Source: Streptomyces sp. NTH33
GTDB taxonomy: Bacteria > Actinomycetota > Actinomycetes > Streptomycetales > Streptomycetaceae
Assembly: GCF_003236365.1 (NCBI RefSeq)
Contig: NZ_POTZ01000016.1
Coordinates: 1 to 33,621 of the forward strand
Length of the DNA: 33,621 bases
Reading direction: 5' to 3'
A program made the translations under genes and the position numbers. Below the pieces are notes generated by a model. That model was not told the DNA's origin. It worked only from the letters and a program-made list of their open reading frames with translations, and did no database searches. Below, piece after piece: positions 8,564 through 16,251 of this stretch (the first letter of the stretch is position 1; every line of letters begins with the position of its first letter).

Positions 8564-8882
8564 GGGTGAAGGAACCTGTCGTGCTCGGGCACGCCCCCTG
8601 CGGCAGGCCGGGGCGTGCGGGAAGACGCGGAAGGGCCGGGCCGGCACCCCGCGGGCGGCCCCGCGACGCGGAACCGGAAGTCGAAGAGAAGGACGGAGGC
8701 AGGGCGGCACGCGCGGCGGGCTCACGTCCAGGAGCGAAGCGTCACGGCGGGCAGGCGGCGGCGCCGGGCGTCATGGGCTCGCGCACGCTTGTCTCCTGCG
8801 AGAATCGGAACTTCGCCGAGGGCGACGTCGGCCCCGACACGGCAACGGCAGGGCAGCAGCAGACTGCCCTCACCACCAGCAA
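8564..8882. other. Long leader/intergenic region upstream of sulP
   Basis: About 320 bp between the sulP start and the palindromic operator. Frames on both strands here are arginine/glycine-rich and look like composition artefacts. If sulP is transcribed from the palindrome it would carry a leader of roughly 300 nt. No gene or convincing RNA motif is seen. Confidence 0.4.
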
Positions 8883-8906
8883 CTCTACCCTAACGTTAGG
8901 GTAGAG
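8883..8906. promoter_or_regulatory. Perfect 24-bp palindrome, probable MerR-family operator
   Basis: Half-site CTCTACCCTAAC followed directly by its exact reverse complement. It lies between the divergent sulP and merR genes, 58 bp before the merR start. MerR proteins bind dyads placed between -35 and -10 boxes with a long spacer; both ends of this dyad resemble -10 hexamers (TAGAGA on plus, TAGAGT on minus). Activation of both genes by the adjacent regulator is inferred. Confidence 0.75.
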
Positions 8907-8964
8907 ATCGGCGGCTCGAACGGGTACGAGGTACCGCAACGACGGGAAGGCCAGGAGCAGGGAC

Positions 8965-9375
8965 ATGGGCGACAAGCACATGCAGATCGGCGAGGTCGCC
9001 GCGCGCACCGAGCTGTCCTTGCGCACCATCCGGCACTACGAGGAGACCGGCCTGGTTGTTCCCTCCGCCCGTTCACAGGGCGGCTTCCGTCTCTACACCG
9101 AGAACGACGTCGCCCGCCTCATGGTCATCCGGCGGATGAAGCCGCTCGGCTTCACCCTGGACCAGATGCGCGACCTGCTGGACGCCACCGACCGCCTCGA
9201 CGCATGCGACGAGCTCGGCCCGGATGAGCGCGAGGCGCTCCTGGAGCGCGTGCGCGGGTATGAGCAGGCCGCGGCGGAGCAGGTGGAGAAGCTGCGCGTC
9301 CAGCTCTCCCGCGCCGAGGAGTTCGCCGCCACGCTGCGCGCACGGCTGCCCGAGAGTGAGCCGACTCGACCCTGA
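8965..9375 (+). CDS. MerR-family transcriptional regulator
   Basis: This 136-aa regulator has the N-terminal MerR winged helix: MQIGEVAARTELSLRTIRHY, then EETGLVVPSAR, GFRLYTENDVARL and MKPLGFTLDQMRDLL. The dimerising coiled coil follows at about residues 80-125. The effector region is short and has a single cysteine, so it lacks the cysteine sets of mercury, copper or SoxR sensors, and the signal is not predictable. ATG 8965 is preceded by CAGGAGCAGGGAC, an acceptable ribosome site. It is divergent from sulP, with the palindrome 8883-8906 in front of it, so autoregulation and control of sulP are the obvious hypothesis. Confidence 0.92.
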   Translation: MGDKHMQIGEVAARTELSLRTIRHYEETGLVVPSARSQGGFRLYTENDVARLMVIRRMKPLGFTLDQMRDLLDATDRLDACDELGPDEREALLERVRGYEQAAAEQVEKLRVQLSRAEEFAATLRARLPESEPTRP

Positions 9376-9393
9376 CCGCATGGGCGTCGGGAG

Positions 9394-9413
9394 GACTGCT
9401 CCTCGCAGGAGTC
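9394..9413. terminator. Possible hairpin between merR and the acetyltransferase
   Basis: Short stem CTCCT-CGC-AGGAG extended by CTG/CAG with one bulged T, located in the 36-bp gap between convergent genes. It is weak and may simply be chance. Confidence 0.3.
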
Positions 9414-9918
9414 AGATGATGGCGGGGCTGCGGCGTTCCACAAGGACGACGTCACGCCAGCGGCCGTGGTGGCGGCCGATGCGCTCGCGGACGCCGATGA
9501 CGCGAAAGCCCGCACGTTCGTGAAGGGCGATGCTGGCCGTGTTCTCGGGGAAGATGCCGGACTGGAGGGTCCAGATTCCGGCTGCCTCGGTGGAGTCGAT
9601 CAGCGCCTCCAGTAGTGCGGAGGCCACGCCGCGGCCCCTGGCGTCCGGGTGGACGTACACGGAGTGCTCCACGACACCGGCGTACGCGCAGCGGTCGGAG
9701 ACCTTCGTCGCGGCCACCCAGCCGAGCACCACCCCGTGCTCGTCCAGGGCCACGAAGCGGTGCTCGGGCAACTTGGCGACGTCGAACGCCTGCCAGGTGG
9801 GCGCGGCAGTCTCGAAGGTCGCGTTCCCCTCGTCGATTCCTGCCTGGTAGATCGCCAGGATCTCGTCGGCATGTGCGTCGGTCATCGGCGCGACGGTCAC
9901 GCTGGTCGGACTGGACAT
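9412..9918 (-). CDS. arsN1: GNAT N-acetyltransferase of the phosphinothricin/ArsN type
   Basis: This 168-aa GNAT enzyme transfers acetyl from acetyl-CoA to an amino group. It has the PAT-family layout: MTDAHADEILAIYQAGI, NATFETAAPTWQAFD, then motif A HSVYVHPDARGRGVASALLE (the R-x2-G-x-G/A acetyl-CoA loop) and GIFPENTASIALHERAGFRV. PAT/Bar enzymes acetylate phosphinothricin; the ArsN1 relatives acetylate the arsenic analogue arsinothricin and are often encoded beside arsR. It is 29 bp downstream of arsR on the same strand, which favours the ArsN1 reading. ATG 9918 follows a GGGGGTACG sequence. Substrate specificity is inferred from context, and a general methionine/PAT-like acetyltransferase remains possible. 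Confidence 0.8.
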   Translation of the reverse strand: MSSPTSVTVAPMTDAHADEILAIYQAGIDEGNATFETAAPTWQAFDVAKLPEHRFVALDEHGVVLGWVAATKVSDRCAYAGVVEHSVYVHPDARGRGVASALLEALIDSTEAAGIWTLQSGIFPENTASIALHERAGFRVIGVRERIGRHHGRWRDVVLVERRSPAII

Positions 9919-9947
9919 GGAGGCGTACCCCCGTTCCCGTCGGCCGG

Positions 9948-10325
9948 TCAGGCCGCGGCAGGAGTGATGGTCAGCAGCTTGCCCATCGCGGCCAGTACCG
10001 ACGGCTCGACCCGGTAGTACACCCAGGTGCCGCGCCGCTCCGAGGTCAGCAGGCCGGCTTCCTTGAGCTTCTTCAGGTGGTGGGAGACGGTCGGCTGCGA
10101 GACGCCCACGTCGGAGATGTCGCACACGCATGCCTCGCCGCCCTCGTGAGAGGCGACCGCGGAGAAGAGCCGCAGGCGTACCGGGTCGCCCAGGGCTTTG
10201 AACATCCGCGCGGCCGTCTCGGCCTCCTCCGCGGTGAACGGGCGCTCGGTGAGTGGCGGGCAGCACGGCGCCACGGCGCCGGACGCCTCGGAATCGAGCA
10301 GCGGCAGCACCTTCGTGTTCGACAT
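9948..10325 (-). CDS. arsR: ArsR-family metalloregulator
   Basis: This 125-aa ArsR/SmtB repressor has a winged helix: MFKALGDPVRLRLFSAVASH, then DISDVGVSQPTVSHHLKKLK and the wing RRGTWVYYRVEPSVL. The metal box EACVCDI supplies C66 and C68, and the N-terminus has an adjacent pair C21-C22. In Corynebacterium glutamicum ArsR such an N-terminal cysteine pair joins one helix cysteine to bind As(III), so a similar site is likely. ATG 10325 has no clear ribosome site and lies inside an inverted repeat that looks like the ArsR operator. It is followed by the acetyltransferase and preceded by a monooxygenase remnant on the same strand. No arsenite pump or arsenate reductase is seen in the window. Confidence 0.9.
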   Translation of the reverse strand: MSNTKVLPLLDSEASGAVAPCCPPLTERPFTAEEAETAARMFKALGDPVRLRLFSAVASHEGGEACVCDISDVGVSQPTVSHHLKKLKEAGLLTSERRGTWVYYRVEPSVLAAMGKLLTITPAAA

Positions 10326-10347
10326 ATATCTATGTTGACATGTGTCG
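10320..10347 (-). promoter_or_regulatory. Probable ArsR operator overlapping the arsR start
   Basis: On the minus strand an imperfect inverted repeat CGACACAT-N12-ATATGTCG (7 of 8 positions match) lies across the arsR start codon. The region is AT-rich against a high-GC background. A TTGATT sequence just upstream may be a -35 box. Bound ArsR would block both transcription and the start site. Confidence 0.55.
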
Positions 10348-10373
10348 AATCAAGGAGTCGAGGGGCGAACGAC

Positions 10374-10675
10374 TCAGTCGTGGGTGAGACGGGTCACCAG
10401 ACGTCGCGCAACACGGGCGGCGTCCCGTCCGACTCCGCGCAGGGAGTTGGACGACAGGCTGCGCTGCCATTCCAGCCCGACGAACGCCAGATCCGGGTGG
10501 GTGAGCTGTGCCGGGCGGGCGAGAACAGGGTCAGGCTGTCGTAGTAGCGCGGCCAGGATCCCGCCGGCTGCTCGGACGCCTCCAGTACCACCGGCCTGAT
10601 TCCCTGCTGTCGCAGGGCGTGTCCCGCAGCCAGCCCGGACTGCCCGCCGCCGATCACCACCACGTCGACGTGATC
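10374..10675 (-). pseudogene. Flavin-containing monooxygenase with internal out-of-frame deletion
   Basis: Two ends of one flavoprotein family meet here in different frames. From 10675 the sequence encodes an FAD-binding N-terminus: DHVDVVVIGGGQSGLAAGHA (GxGxxG), then QPAGSWPRYYDSLTLFSPAR. Around 10505-10525 the match stops, and a shifted frame encodes the typical C-terminus LAFVGLEWQRSLSSNSLRGV followed by GRDAARVARRLVTRLTHD and a TGA at 10374-10376. The central NADPH-binding part is missing, so the gene cannot make a working enzyme. The 5' boundary is unclear: the frame remains open upstream to ATG 10840. It lies directly before arsR on the same strand, and monooxygenases of this type often accompany ars genes. 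Confidence 0.75.
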
Positions 10676-10936
10676 ACGGTCCCCGGCCCACGCCCTGGCG
10701 CTGCGAGCCCCATGGCCACCACCTCCGCCACACCCCACCCAACAGGCCGGCGGCAGCAGCTCAGTAGCTCGTAGCCGCCCATTTCTGCTGCTCGCCGCCG
10801 CGTTCACCTTGAACGGCTTCGCGATGCACGCCGTCGTCATCGCCCTTGTCCCCCTTTCGCAAGCTGACCCCAGCATCGCAGAGCCCGGCCACCGTGTCGG
10901 CGAGCTGCCGCACGCGGCCTCGGCGGACATGACGAA
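10676..10936 (-). other. Unassigned stretch upstream of the monooxygenase remnant
   Basis: A minus-strand ATG at 10840 has a strong ribosome site (AAAGGGGGAC) and opens a frame beginning MTTACIAKPFKVNAAA that continues into the monooxygenase remnant. The cysteine/glycine-rich segment ACWVGCGGGGG is not typical of the N-terminus of such enzymes. It could be a separate small gene that lost its stop, or a false extension. No family was recognised. Confidence 0.3.
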
Positions 10937-10962
10937 GGCGGGACTCCGGACAGAGTCCCGCC
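10937..10962 (-). terminator. Terminator after the conserved small protein gene
   Basis: Perfect 10-bp inverted repeat GGCGGGACTC (10937-10946) and GAGTCCCGCC (10953-10962) with a 6-nt loop, 26 bp past the stop of the minus-strand gene ending at 10989. On that strand it is followed by TTCGTC. Confidence 0.7.
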
Positions 10963-10988
10963 CACATGTCACAACACCCCGAACCGGC

Positions 10989-11420
10989 TCAGGGCCACAC
11001 CAGGCAGTACGGCTGGTGTCCCGCCTCGTGCAGGCGGTGGCTGAAGTCCTGCCACTCGTGCAGCAGTTGGTACACGTTGAACGCGTCCCGGGGGCCGCCG
11101 CGGTCCGGGACCGTGGACCAGATGAAGGCGGCCGCGCCGACCGCTTCCTCGCCGATGTCGCGGAGGGGGTCGACGACCGTCATCGGGAGCTTCACGACCG
11201 CGTAGTCGGGGTGCAGGACGACCAGTTCCAGGGGCGGCACCTTGTGCAGGGGCACGCCCTCGATGCCGGTCAGCACCATGGCGGCCATCGTCTCCGGCTT
11301 GATCTTGGTGAACATGCCGTTCATGCCGAGCTCGTCGCCGCCGAGTTCCTCGGGACGCATCGAGATCGGGACGCGGGCCGCCGTCGCGCCGTCGGGCGCG
11401 CCGAAGTACTTGTACGTCAC
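10989..11420 (-). CDS. Conserved hypothetical protein (143 aa)
   Basis: This soluble protein of about 143 aa begins VTYKYFGAPDGATAARVPIS and ends HEAGHQPYCLVWP. It has no signal peptide or membrane segment and no motif I can assign. The composition is protein-like (aromatic-rich, balanced charges) and I recall close relatives in streptomycetes without a known role. GTG 11420 overlaps the stop of the small upstream frame as GTGA, which decides the start; GTG 11426 is an alternative. A hairpin terminator follows at 10937-10962. The gene is not obviously linked to the ars or hem genes on either side. Confidence 0.7.
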   Translation of the reverse strand: MTYKYFGAPDGATAARVPISMRPEELGGDELGMNGMFTKIKPETMAAMVLTGIEGVPLHKVPPLELVVLHPDYAVVKLPMTVVDPLRDIGEEAVGAAAFIWSTVPDRGGPRDAFNVYQLLHEWQDFSHRLHEAGHQPYCLVWP

Positions 11421-11635
11421 CCCCACCCGACCACCATTCCTGCTCCCTGCCCCGAGACGGTCGGCCCGCCGGTCGGCCCGTCGGCCGAACCGCTCGGGCT
11501 CCCTCGGTAGGTCCCTTGCCTGATGTGCTTCGGCCGCTTCCTCAACCTCGCGCCGGTGCCTTCCCCGCCGGGCTCGTCGAGGACCCAGGCCGTCAGTCCC
11601 CTCGCCCAGTCCGCCACCGCGATGCATATCTCCAC
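11417..11635 (-). CDS. Small hypothetical protein (72 aa), coupled to downstream gene
   Basis: GTG 11635 opens a 72-codon frame whose first 20 residues (MEICIAVADWARGLTAWVLD) look like a helical protein segment. The remainder is glycine/serine-rich and probably disordered. Support is indirect: the stop overlaps the next gene's GTG as GTGA, the usual coupling arrangement in this genome. The upstream sequence AGAAAAGCAGTCGG is a poor ribosome site. No family recognised; it may be a non-coding leader. Confidence 0.4.
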   Translation of the reverse strand: MEICIAVADWARGLTAWVLDEPGGEGTGARLRKRPKHIRQGTYRGSPSGSADGPTGGPTVSGQGAGMVVGWG

Positions 11636-12000
11636 CCGACTGCTTTTCTAGGGCGCGTGTCGCCCGCCGCGCAACCCGATCATCGTGACAGTGACCTCCC
11701 CCACGGCCGCTCGCCGAAACGTGCGCCGAACCATCCGCCCGCGGGAGCTCGCGGTCTCCGACACGATCCTTCGCCTTGTACGTACGGTTCATACGTACGC
11801 GGAGCCCAGTTTCGCAGATGGGCGGGGCGGAATCCTCGGATCCGTGGTTCGGTGCGCCCGGAGCGGTGCAGGGCGGGCCCCACCGCCCCGGACTGCCGCC
11901 CCGGACCGCCGGCGCCGCTGGCCTACCCTGAACAGGTCAGTGCCCACCGGATCCGGAGATTCACCGAGAACCCCCCGAGAAATCGGAGAAGTCGCAGGTC
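11636..12000. other. Intergenic region upstream of hemL
   Basis: About 365 bp between divergent genes. It contains the inverted repeat at 11778-11798 (separate entry) and a possible hemL -10 box TACCCT at 11924-11929, giving a leader of about 65 nt. No gene is supported on either strand. Confidence 0.45.
11778..11798. promoter_or_regulatory. Inverted repeat, probable TetR-type operator
   Basis: Exact 7-bp arms GTACGTA and TACGTAC around CGGTTCA, about 145 bp upstream of the 11635 start and 200 bp upstream of hemL. Size and symmetry match TetR-family operators. No regulator gene is adjacent, so the cognate protein would be encoded elsewhere or was lost. Confidence 0.45.
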
Positions 12001-13317
12001 ATGAGCGAACTGCCATATCCATACGAAGCCCCCGTCTCGCAGGCGCTGTTCGACCGTGCGGCGGCCGTCACGCCCGGCGGCGTGAACTCGCCGGTGCGTG
12101 CCTTCCGTGCCGTGGGCGGTACGCCCCGGTTCATGGTGTCCGGCAGCGGTCCGTACCTGAAGGACGCCGACGGCCGGGAATACGTCGACCTGGTGTGTTC
12201 CTGGGGGCCGATGATCCTCGGGCACGCGCACCCCGAGGTGGTCGCCGCCGTGCAGGAGGCGGTGGCGCGCGGTACGTCCTTCGGTACGCCCGGCGAGGGC
12301 GAGGTCGCGCTCGCCGAGGAGATGACCGGCCGGGTCGGGCCGCTGGAGCAGGTGCGGCTCGTCTCCAGCGGGACCGAGGCCACCATGTCCGCGATCCGGC
12401 TGGCCCGCGGGTTCACCCGGCGGTCCAAGGTGATCAAGTTCGCCGGGTGTTATCACGGGCACGTCGACTCCCTCCTCGCCGCCGCCGGGTCCGGGGTCGC
12501 CACCTTCGCCCTGCCCGACACCCCGGGCGTGACCGGTGCCCAGGCCGGTGACACGATCGTGCTGCCGTACAACGACCTCGACGCCGTACGCGCCGCCTTC
12601 GCCGCCCACCCGGACGAGATCGCCTGCGTGATCACCGAGGCCTCGCCCGGCAACATGGGCGTGGTGCCGCCGCTGCCCGGGTTCAACCAGGGGCTCAAGG
12701 ACCTCTGCGCGGCAGGCGGCGCCCTCTACATCTCCGACGAGGTCATGACCGGGTTCCGGACCAGCCGTGCCGGGTGGTACGGCGTCGACGGGGTCGTGCC
12801 CGACCTCATGACCTTCGGCAAGGTGATGGGCGGCGGCTTCCCCGCCGCCGCGTTCGGCGGCCGCGCCGACGTCATGGCGCACCTCGCCCCGGCCGGGCCC
12901 GTCTACCAGGCCGGCACCCTGTCCGGGAACCCGGTCGCCACCGCCGCCGGACTCGCCCAGTTGCGGCTGCTCGACGAGGCCGCGTACACCAAGGTCGACG
13001 CCGTCTCGCAGCGGATCCAGGCCATGGTCTCCGAGGCGCTGACCAAGGAAGGCGTGGCGCACACCGTGCAGAACGCCTCCAACATGTTCTCCGTCTTCTT
13101 CACGGACCGCCCGGTGCGCGACTACGGCGACGCCAGGGCGCAGGAGTCGTACCGCTTCACCGCGTTCTTCCACGCGATGCTGGCGAACGGCGTCTACCTG
13201 CCGCCCTCGTCCTTCGAGTCCTGGTTCGTCTCCACCGCGCACGACGAGACGGCACTCCAGCGGATCGCCGACGCCCTTCCGGCGGCGGCCCGGGCGGCGG
13301 CGGAGGCGACGGCGTGA
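12001..13317 (+). CDS. hemL: Glutamate-1-semialdehyde 2,1-aminomutase
   Basis: This 438-aa PLP enzyme converts glutamate-1-semialdehyde to 5-aminolevulinate in the C5 pathway of haem biosynthesis. It has the family's complete length and landmarks: [20 protein letters not shown] near residue 23, the cofactor phosphate site [16 protein letters not shown] near 122, [10 protein letters not shown], the DEVMTGFR aspartate segment near 246, and the PLP lysine K274 in [14 protein letters not shown] 12001 is preceded by GGAGAAGTCGCAGGTC. The stop overlaps the histidine phosphatase GTG (GTGA), so the two are coupled. Its position just before the cytochrome c maturation genes places haem synthesis beside haem use. 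Confidence 0.97.
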   Translation: MSELPYPYEAPVSQALFDRAAAVTPGGVNSPVRAFRAVGGTPRFMVSGSGPYLKDADGREYVDLVCSWGPMILGHAHPEVVAAVQEAVARGTSFGTPGEGEVALAEEMTGRVGPLEQVRLVSSGTEATMSAIRLARGFTRRSKVIKFAGCYHGHVDSLLAAAGSGVATFALPDTPGVTGAQAGDTIVLPYNDLDAVRAAFAAHPDEIACVITEASPGNMGVVPPLPGFNQGLKDLCAAGGALYISDEVMTGFRTSRAGWYGVDGVVPDLMTFGKVMGGGFPAAAFGGRADVMAHLAPAGPVYQAGTLSGNPVATAAGLAQLRLLDEAAYTKVDAVSQRIQAMVSEALTKEGVAHTVQNASNMFSVFFTDRPVRDYGDARAQESYRFTAFFHAMLANGVYLPPSSFESWFVSTAHDETALQRIADALPAAARAAAEATA

Positions 13318-14033
13318 GCGACACCGGCGAGAAGACCGACGGAAAGAACGACGACATCACCGTCGTCCACCTCATGCGGCACGGCGAGGTGGAGAACCCG
13401 GACGGGATCCTGTACGGGCGGCTGCCCGGCTACCACCTCTCCGAGCTCGGCCGGAAGATGGCCGAGCGGGTGGCCGAGCACCTCGCCCCCCGCGACATCA
13501 CCCACGTCGTCGCCTCCCCGCTGGAGCGGGCGCAGGAGACGGCGACGCCGATCGCCAAGGCGCACGGGCTCGACCTCGCCACCGACGAGCGGCTGATCGA
13601 GGCGGCCAACATCTTCCAGGGCAAGACCTTCGGCGTCGGCGACGGCGCGCTGCGCCGGCCCGCCAACTGGAAGCACGTGGTCAACCCGTTCAGGCCGTCC
13701 TGGGGCGAGCCGTACATCGACCAGGTGGTGCGCATGATGGGCGCGCTGGACGCGGCCAGGGACAAGGCGCGCGGGCATGAGGCGGTGCTGGTCAGCCACC
13801 AGTTGCCGATCTGGATCGTGCGCTCCTACGTCGAGCGGCGGCGGCTGTGGCACGACCCGCGCAAGCGGCAGTGCACGCTCGCCTCGCTGACGACGTTCAC
13901 CTACCGGGGCGACCGGATCGTCTCCGTCGGCTACACCGAGCCGGCCCGCGACCTGGTCCCGGCTCATCTCCTCGCGGGCGCCAAGCCGGTGAAGGGGAAG
14001 GGGCAGGGGCAGGGCAAGGCGTTCGGTGCGTAG
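13314..14033 (+). CDS. Histidine phosphatase superfamily (phosphoglycerate mutase-like) protein
   Basis: This 239-aa cytoplasmic protein carries the RHG motif [13 protein letters not shown] near residue 20, which supplies the phosphorylated histidine. [16 protein letters not shown] and [17 protein letters not shown] follow, and the second catalytic histidine is in [13 protein letters not shown]. The C-terminal tail is Lys/Gly/Gln-rich ([14 protein letters not shown]). It starts at GTG 13314, overlapping the hemL stop. Linkage to hemL is common in streptomycetes, but the physiological substrate is unknown. A dedicated phosphoglycerate mutase is unlikely from context. Confidence 0.92.
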   Translation: MSDTGEKTDGKNDDITVVHLMRHGEVENPDGILYGRLPGYHLSELGRKMAERVAEHLAPRDITHVVASPLERAQETATPIAKAHGLDLATDERLIEAANIFQGKTFGVGDGALRRPANWKHVVNPFRPSWGEPYIDQVVRMMGALDAARDKARGHEAVLVSHQLPIWIVRSYVERRRLWHDPRKRQCTLASLTTFTYRGDRIVSVGYTEPARDLVPAHLLAGAKPVKGKGQGQGKAFGA

Positions 14034-14211
14034 GGCACGGAGCGCAGAGGTACGTAGAGCACGGAGCGTAAAGAGGCGGTAAGTTCCCGGTCGCGTGCGG
14101 ACAGTTCCGCAGCACTTGTCGCGAAATTCATATCGGCTCGCGGAACCTCCCGCGTTCGTCACGGCCTCTGAGTGGGTGACCACCAGAGGACGTGACGGAT
14201 CGGGGATTTTC

Positions 14212-15513
14212 ATGCGCACCTTCTCCCGAAGGGGAATACTCGGCCTCGGCGCGGGCGCCGCGGCCGCCGTCGGGCTCGCGGGCTGCGGCAGTCTCAAGTC
14301 GTCGGACGGCCCGAGCCGCGTCGAGGGTTCCCGGCGCGCGAGCACACCCGGTGCGACACCCTCCGCCCCCTCCGTGCGTCCCATCGGCGACGGCTCGACC
14401 TCCTTCACCGGCAAGCAGCCGCGCCAGCCGGCGGGGCCGGTCCCGCTGGAGCCGGGCCAGACCCCGCCGCAGTTCGTCATCTTCTCCTGGGACGGGGCCG
14501 GCGAGGTCGGCAACGGCCTGTTCCCCCGCTTCCTGGACCTCGCCAAGCAGCACGACGCCCACATGACCTTCTTCCTCTCCGGCCTCTACCTGCTGCCCGA
14601 GTCGAAGAGGCGCCTGTACGACCCGCCGAACAACCCGCGCGGAGCCTCCGACATCGGCTACCTGACCGACGGCCACATCAAGGACACCCTGGTCAACCTC
14701 CGCCGCGCCTGGCTCGAGGGCCACGAGATCGGCACCCACTTCAACGGCCACTTCTGCTCCGGCAACGGCTCGGTCGGGGGCTGGACGCCCCAGCAGTGGC
14801 GCAGCGAGATCGACCAGGCCAAGGGCTTCGTGAAGCAGTGGCGGACCAACACCGGCTTCAGCGACCTGCCCGCCCTGCCCTTCGACTACGACAAGGAGCT
14901 CGTCGGCGGCCGCACCCCCTGCCTGCTCGGCCAGGACCGGCTGCTGCCCACCGCTCGCGAGCTCGGCTGGCGCTACGACGCCTCCTCGCCCGGCGGCCGC
15001 CAGGTGTGGCCGGAGAAACGGCTGGGGATCTGGGACCTGCCGTTGCAGCAGATACCCTTCCCCGGCCGCAGCTTCCAAGTGCTCTCTATGGACTACAACA
15101 TGCTCGCCAACCAGTCGGTCAACTCCACCAGGGCCCCCGCCCACCACTACCCCGGCTGGCGCGAGCAGTCGGCGCAGGCCTACATCCAGGGCTTCAAGCG
15201 GGCGTACGAGACGAACAGGGCACCCTTCTTCATAGGCAACCACTTCGAACAGTGGAACGGCGGCATCTACATGGACGCCGTCGAGGAGGCCTTCAAGCAC
15301 ATCGCGCGGGAGAAGGAGAAGGGCGAGGACGTGCGCCTGGTCTCCTTCCGGCAGTTCGTCGACTGGATGGACGCGCAGAGGCCGGAGGTGCTCGCCAGGC
15401 TGCGCACCCTCGAGGTCGGGCAGCGGCCGGCCGGCGGCTGGAAGGAGTTCCTGCGGGATGCCGGCGGCAGCACGGGCACGCAGAGCGCCGAGGGCACGCC
15501 GGGCGCGGCCTGA
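14212..15513 (+). CDS. Secreted lipoprotein with NodB-like polysaccharide deacetylase fold
   Basis: The 433-aa precursor starts at ATG 14212. Its signal peptide has a twin-arginine-like SRRGILGLG and a lipobox LAGC (C25), so it is probably Tat-exported and lipid-anchored. A Ser/Pro-rich linker follows to about residue 80. The catalytic region resembles NodB deacetylases: GHEIGTHFNGH provides H176 and H180 as the metal-binding H-x3-H. The usual TFDDG motif reads IFSWDG, so the metal-binding D94 is kept while the catalytic-base aspartate is W93. Activity may be altered or lost. It lies between the hemL pair and the cytochrome c genes, about 180 bp after the phosphatase, so it may have its own promoter. 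A link to cytochrome c maturation is not evident. Confidence 0.8.
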   Translation: MRTFSRRGILGLGAGAAAAVGLAGCGSLKSSDGPSRVEGSRRASTPGATPSAPSVRPIGDGSTSFTGKQPRQPAGPVPLEPGQTPPQFVIFSWDGAGEVGNGLFPRFLDLAKQHDAHMTFFLSGLYLLPESKRRLYDPPNNPRGASDIGYLTDGHIKDTLVNLRRAWLEGHEIGTHFNGHFCSGNGSVGGWTPQQWRSEIDQAKGFVKQWRTNTGFSDLPALPFDYDKELVGGRTPCLLGQDRLLPTARELGWRYDASSPGGRQVWPEKRLGIWDLPLQQIPFPGRSFQVLSMDYNMLANQSVNSTRAPAHHYPGWREQSAQAYIQGFKRAYETNRAPFFIGNHFEQWNGGIYMDAVEEAFKHIAREKEKGEDVRLVSFRQFVDWMDAQRPEVLARLRTLEVGQRPAGGWKEFLRDAGGSTGTQSAEGTPGAA

Positions 15514-15579
15514 GGGACGGTTTCCCGGCCGCGAGGGGGGTGCCCAAGATCCCCGGAACGGGCATGCGAAACTTTTCAC

Positions 15580-16245
15580 ATGAGTGCCGTCAGTCGCGCC
15601 CCCCAGTGCTCGAACCGGGCGAACCGTACGCCCCGTCCGCACCGCACACACCCGAGCCGCGTCCGTCGCCGCGCCGCCCTGCTCGCCGCCGGGACCGCCG
15701 TCGCGGCACTCACCCTGTCCGCGTGCGGCTCCGGAGGCACCTCCGGCGGCTCGGGCAACACCAACTTCATCACCAGCACCGACGGCATCGCGACCGTGAA
15801 GAAGGACGAGCGCAAGCCCGCCCCCGACCTGTCCGGCGAGACGCTCGACGGCAAGCAGCTCGACATGGCCGCCTACAAGGGCAAGGTCGTCGTCCTCAAC
15901 ATCTGGGGCTCCTGGTGTGCGCCCTGCCGCGCCGAGGCGCCCAACCTGGTGAAGGTGGCCGAGGACACCGCCGCCAAGGACGTGCAGTTCATCGGCATCA
16001 ACACCCGCGACACCAGCACCCAGCCGGCCATCGCGTTCGAGAAGCAGTACCAGGTGCCGTACCCGAGCCTGTACGACCCCACGGGCAAGCTCATGCTCCG
16101 CTTCGAGAAGGGCACCCTCAACCCGCAGGCCATCCCGAGCACGATCATCGTCGACCGGGACGGGAAGATCGCCGCGCGTGCCCTGCAGGCGCTCAGCGAG
16201 GAGAAGCTGCGCAAGATGCTCGACCCGGTCGTCGCGGAGAAGTGA
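15580..16245 (+). CDS. Thioredoxin-like lipoprotein for cytochrome c maturation (TlpA/ResA type)
   Basis: This 221-aa exported lipoprotein has an Arg-rich n-region, a hydrophobic core and lipobox LSAC (C49), then a thioredoxin-like fold from about residue 80. The active site WCAPC gives C113 and C116, within VVVLNIWGSWCAPCRAEAP, and the cis-proline region is NPQAIPSTIIVDRDGKI. ResA proteins reduce the CXXCH cysteines of apocytochrome c outside the membrane, receiving electrons from CcdA. It is 6 bp upstream of ccdA in the same operon, which supports this role. No good ribosome site precedes ATG 15580, so the start is only moderately certain. Confidence 0.92.
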   Translation: MSAVSRAPQCSNRANRTPRPHRTHPSRVRRRAALLAAGTAVAALTLSACGSGGTSGGSGNTNFITSTDGIATVKKDERKPAPDLSGETLDGKQLDMAAYKGKVVVLNIWGSWCAPCRAEAPNLVKVAEDTAAKDVQFIGINTRDTSTQPAIAFEKQYQVPYPSLYDPTGKLMLRFEKGTLNPQAIPSTIIVDRDGKIAARALQALSEEKLRKMLDPVVAEK

Positions 16246-16251
16246 GCAGCC

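Noticed and set aside
8564..8725. N-terminal extension of SulP back to ATG 8725
   Set aside because: Arg/Pro-rich, not conserved in character, and no ribosome site supports it.
8283..9227. Plus-strand open frame across sulP and merR
   Set aside because: It overlaps two well-supported genes in other frames and has low-complexity composition.
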